In this document: in pieces, positions 6,314 to 8,576 of the stretch
How positions within the stretch are numbered: position 1 is the stretch's first letter
Layout of the letters: every line of letters begins with the position of its first letter
From: Caldifarciminota bacterium
GTDB taxonomy: Bacteria > Hydrothermota > UBA3072 > B12-G15
Assembly (NCBI GenBank): GCA_021163525.1
Contig: JAGGTX010000132.1
Location: forward strand, 1-8,576
Length of the DNA stretch: 8,576 bases
Direction: 5' to 3'
Position numbers and translations under genes: made by a program
The notes under the pieces: generated by a model
Told to the model about the DNA's origin: nothing
What the model saw: the letters and a program-made list of their open reading frames with translations, nothing else
Databases searched by the model: none

Positions 6314-7281
6314 TTCACCTTATCTTCTTTTCAATATTCTACATCAGAGGCCTTGAAAAGGCAGAACTCAGCGGTGTATATACCCTGAAGGTTGTTGTAA
6401 GGGGAAACCTGGACTATATGATTATCCATCTGCCCCTTCCAGTTAACTATCGGGGTTGCACAACCTACCAGAAGGTATTATCAACAGATTACTCAATCCA
6501 GCCTTCTCCAAAAGGTAAGAAAATTTTAATAAAGAAGACTGGAAGTTTCTTGAAGGTAAGATACGGCAGGATATCAAATACAGTTTGCACAATTAGGGTT
6601 AACTTCTCTGTGGAGAGGGGAATCAACCTTGAGGATATTCCCGATGATAGGCCAGGTAAGCCCATCATGGAAAAGACAAAGAGCATAAGACCCGATTATA
6701 AGGAAATCATATCCCTTGCAGAGAGGCTTGCAATGGGACATTACACAATAAAGGATATTTCCAACCAGATTGTTTATTACATTGGTAACAACATAGATTA
6801 TTACATCTACGGCAACGAGGATGCGGTGAATACACTGAAAGACGGGAGTGGAAACTGCATGGGTATCTCTGCACTTGCTGTATCCCTCTTCCGTGCATCT
6901 GGTGTTGAATCCCGTCTTGTTACAGGGATAAGCCTTGAGGATGATAAAAAGTACACATTCAGAAAGGACAACCTTATCTACTCTGTGAGGTTCTCCTCAT
7001 TTGAAGACCTCCACCAGTGGTGTGAAATCAGATTTCCAACATGTGGTTGGGCAGAACTTGAACCACAGGGACATTCCTGCTTTGTCCCTGTGGGCTACAT
7101 AAGGCTTGCAACGGGGGAAGAAGGGATTGATTATCCCTACCTGATAGTTTATTCATACAGGGGAAGGCCCTCTGTCAAGTACTCGGTCTCTGTTGAGGGA
7201 AAAATAAGAAGGCTTGTTTCCCACTTCAAATCAGAAAGGGTTGAAAGAAGGGGTTATAAACCCATTATAATGGCAGAATAA
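6310..7281 (+). CDS. Exported transglutaminase-like (papain-fold) protein
   Basis: The product has 323 residues. A hydrophobic start MIHLIFFSIFYI is followed by a beta-rich N-terminal region (about 17-110) and a transglutaminase-like core (about 135-255). The core shows Cys183 in DGSGNCMGISALAVSLFRA with the typical GVESRLVTG strand after it, and His235 in DLHQWCEIRFPTCGW, matching HxWxE...GW. The third catalytic position, normally Asp in a W..hDP motif, is Glu251 in WAELEPQG. The family contains bacterial proteases and peptide-processing enzymes as well as true cross-linkers, so the reaction is open. The ATG overlaps the methyltransferase stop and lacks a Shine-Dalgarno; the upstream in-frame TGA at 6286 with no alternative start between fixes it. 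Its stop lies 3 bases from that of the converging nitroreductase. Extra cysteines (238, 245, 257) near the site could form a disulfide. Confidence 0.8.
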   Translation: MIHLIFFSIFYIRGLEKAELSGVYTLKVVVRGNLDYMIIHLPLPVNYRGCTTYQKVLSTDYSIQPSPKGKKILIKKTGSFLKVRYGRISNTVCTIRVNFSVERGINLEDIPDDRPGKPIMEKTKSIRPDYKEIISLAERLAMGHYTIKDISNQIVYYIGNNIDYYIYGNEDAVNTLKDGSGNCMGISALAVSLFRASGVESRLVTGISLEDDKKYTFRKDNLIYSVRFSSFEDLHQWCEIRFPTCGWAELEPQGHSCFVPVGYIRLATGEEGIDYPYLIVYSYRGRPSVKYSVSVEGKIRRLVSHFKSERVERRGYKPIIMAE

Positions 7282-7284
7282 AAC

Positions 7285-7794
7285 TTACCACCTTTCCCTG
7301 TGAACCCTTGTCTCATCATACTGGGTTCTTGGCTCTTTCTCCTCTGCAGGGTGTCCAATTGCTATCAATGAGTGGAGTTCTATATTGTCAGGAATACCAA
7401 GCAATGGCTTTATTGCCTTTTTTCTCTCCTCCCTTGGATGGCATCCAAGCCACACGGCCCCAAGACCTATGTTTGCAGCAGCAATCAGGATGTTTTCTGT
7501 TGCAGCGGAGCAATCCTGAACCCAGTATCTCTCTGAAATCTCCGGGTCAGCACAAACTGCAATGCAGAGTGTTGCCTGCCTCAACATTTCAGCGTATGGA
7601 TGTGCAACAGATAATTTATCAAGCATCTCCCTGTCTGTAACAACAATGAAGTGCCAGGGTTTAAGATTCCTTGCAGAAGGGGCAGACATACCTGCCTCAA
7701 GCAGTGCCTTTATATCCTTTTCCTCAACCGATTTATCCCTGTGAAAAGCCCTTATGCTTCTCCTCTTAAAGAGAAACATCAACCTTTCATCCAT
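7285..7794 (-). CDS. Nitroreductase-family FMN flavoprotein
   Basis: The product has 169 residues, a normal length for the compact nitroreductase group. FMN contacts are recognisable: RRSIRAF (11-17), APSARNLKPWHFIVV (38-52, matching the family's PSxxNxQPW pattern), and QDCSAATENILIAAANIGLG (93-112) followed by VWLG. It ends IAIGHPAEEKEP plus RVHRERW, a tail common in this subgroup. Such enzymes use NAD(P)H to reduce nitro groups, quinones or flavins; the natural substrate is not predictable here. AGGAAG (7799-7804) lies 4 bases before the ATG and falls inside the end of the preceding 30-residue gene, whose stop is one base away. It is the last gene of the transporter operon. Confidence 0.92.
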   Translation of the reverse strand: MDERLMFLFKRRSIRAFHRDKSVEEKDIKALLEAGMSAPSARNLKPWHFIVVTDREMLDKLSVAHPYAEMLRQATLCIAVCADPEISERYWVQDCSAATENILIAAANIGLGAVWLGCHPREERKKAIKPLLGIPDNIELHSLIAIGHPAEEKEPRTQYDETRVHRERW

Positions 7795-7795
7795 A

Positions 7796-7888
7796 CTACT
7801 TCCTGAGTGCTATAACAATGCATTGAATTATCCCACCAAAGAGAACAACCGTTGCAAACACAAATGTGAACCATCCGCCAAAACTCAT
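7796..7888 (-). CDS. 30-residue membrane peptide, probable MetS-like small subunit of the NSS transporter
   Basis: The ATG (7888-7886) overlaps the transporter stop as ATGA and the frame runs 30 codons to a TAG at 7796-7798. The peptide starts MSFGGWFTFVFATVVLFGG, continues IIQCIVIALRK, and is one hydrophobic helix with a basic end. Small single-helix proteins of the MetS family (first described with the MetP methionine/alanine transporter of Corynebacterium) are encoded directly after NSS transporters, and the position, topology and basic C-terminus agree. It is shorter than the roughly 60 residues of classical MetS. GGGGGTG lies 4 bases upstream. Tight packing on both sides (4-base overlap, then a 1-base gap) strongly suggests a real gene that automated calling would miss on length. 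Family membership is inference. Confidence 0.75.
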   Translation of the reverse strand: MSFGGWFTFVFATVVLFGGIIQCIVIALRK

Positions 7889-8576
7889 GCTTCACCCCCT
7901 TTTTTGCATCTTGAAAGAATAAGGGAGGCTATTAAAAAGATACCAAGCACAAGCCATCCCCCAAGGAATTCAGCCCTTCTGGGATAACCACCATATGGTG
8001 AGAGAATTGTTCCTGTGAAGGAGAATACGAGGAGAACAAGTGCAGCAATGGGGACAATCCATTTTATGGAGAAGTTCCACCACTTTCCAATCTGCCTTTC
8101 ACTCACTGAATTGGCAAATCTCCTCATGTTTTCTGCCCTGTAAAAATATGCAATTATCACGGACTCAAGGAGCCCTACAAGGAAGAGGCCATAGTTGTTC
8201 ATGAAATGGTCAACCACATCAAGCCAGTAAAGACCACCTCCTGTTGTGTATAGTATACCTATGAGAAAACCAGCAACAGCAACCCCAATGTTTGCCTTCC
8301 ACCTTCTGACCCCGAACTTGTCCATAATACTGGCAACAACAGATTCAACAAGAGAGAATGCAGAATCTATTGCGAGTGTAAGGAGCATGAGGAAGAAGAG
8401 AACACCAAATAGAGGGGCAAAAGGCAGATGATTTATGATTGTTGGATAGGTGACAAAGGCGAGTTCAGGCCCGCTCTTCATAACCTGTGATACTGGAACA
8501 CCCTTGAGGTGTGCATAGTATCCAAGGGTTGAGAATACAGCAAATCCACCAACATATGCGGTTGCTGCATCTGCGA
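7885..8576 (-). CDS. Sodium:neurotransmitter symporter family (NSS/SNF) transporter, C-terminal part
   Basis: The visible 229 residues form the C-terminal half of a sodium-coupled amino-acid symporter; the start lies beyond the right edge. The first segment AYVGGFAVFSTLGYYA followed by GVPVSQV and SGPELAFVTYP is the TM7-loop signature of the family. Six membrane segments can be traced, corresponding to TM7 to TM12. TM8 contains LAIDSAFSLVES, where an Asp-Ser pair occupies the sodium-site region. The soluble end is short and basic (SRCKKGGEA). The frame continues unbroken to the window edge, so the Met opening the longest ATG-initiated stretch (8481) is internal. Substrate within the amino-acid range cannot be assigned from this half. 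The stop overlaps the start of the small-subunit-like gene. Confidence 0.93.
   Translation of the reverse strand, partial: ADAATAYVGGFAVFSTLGYYAHLKGVPVSQVMKSGPELAFVTYPTIINHLPFAPLFGVLFFLMLLTLAIDSAFSLVESVVASIMDKFGVRRWKANIGVAVAGFLIGILYTTGGGLYWLDVVDHFMNNYGLFLVGLLESVIIAYFYRAENMRRFANSVSERQIGKWWNFSIKWIVPIAALVLLVFSFTGTILSPYGGYPRRAEFLGGWLVLGIFLIASLILSRCKKGGEA
7893..7899 (-). promoter_or_regulatory. Shine-Dalgarno of the 30-residue gene
   Basis: The minus strand reads GGGGGTG 4 bases before the ATG at 7888, within the last codons of the transporter gene. It supports translation of the very short gene and probable coupling to the transporter. Confidence 0.6.

Noticed and set aside
7308..7987. Plus-strand open frames opposite the nitroreductase, small peptide and transporter genes
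   Set aside because: They are shadows of clearly identified minus-strand genes.
8479..8481. ATG as the start of the NSS transporter
   Set aside because: The frame continues upstream with the TM7 signature to the window edge, so this Met is internal.

Overview
The window is an AT-leaning bacterial chromosome segment. Arg is written almost only as AGA/AGG and ATA is common for Ile. It suggests an uncultured Gram-negative-type anaerobe or thermophile: there is a beta-barrel outer-membrane protein ending in Phe, and a surface glycosidase ending in a short carboxy-terminal sorting-like beta domain of the kind seen in Bacteroidetes-like and WOR-3/Hydrothermae-like genomes. The phylum is inference. 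I see no tRNA, rRNA, CRISPR array, insertion sequence, phage gene or recognisable defence system.

Layout. (1) Positions 1-512 hold the tail of one gene and two decayed genes: a winged-helix regulator broken by frameshifts, and a small membrane protein whose intact C-terminal part ends at a strong bidirectional terminator (511-536). (2) An acyl-CoA dehydrogenase (535-1698, minus strand) has an unusually long Shine-Dalgarno sequence and its own sigma70-type promoter. (3) A 160-base divergent promoter region with an inverted repeat separates it from a plus-strand operon: a 90-residue membrane protein, a GH18 glycosidase with two SH3b domains and a sorting-like tail, and a beta-barrel protein. 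These genes overlap by 25 and 4 bases. (4) After a 131-base gap with a second strong promoter comes a two-gene plus-strand operon: a SAM-dependent methyltransferase and, through an ATGA overlap, an exported transglutaminase-like protein. (5) Converging on it with only 3 bases between stop codons is a minus-strand operon read from beyond the right edge: a sodium:amino-acid symporter of the NSS/SNF family (C-terminal half visible), a 30-residue membrane protein resembling the MetS small subunit of such transporters, and a nitroreductase.

How the genes may work together. The second block looks like a cell-envelope module (inner-membrane small protein, exported glycan-binding or glycan-cleaving protein, outer-membrane barrel). 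The fourth combines an NSS transporter with its probable small subunit. Two features recur. Both plus-strand operons begin with an ATG 6-7 bases after a good -10 box, so their first genes are probably translated from leaderless mRNA, while the minus-strand genes use clear Shine-Dalgarno sites. Three proteins predicted to be exported also have starts pinned by nearby in-frame stops, and none has Lys or Arg in its first 12 residues.
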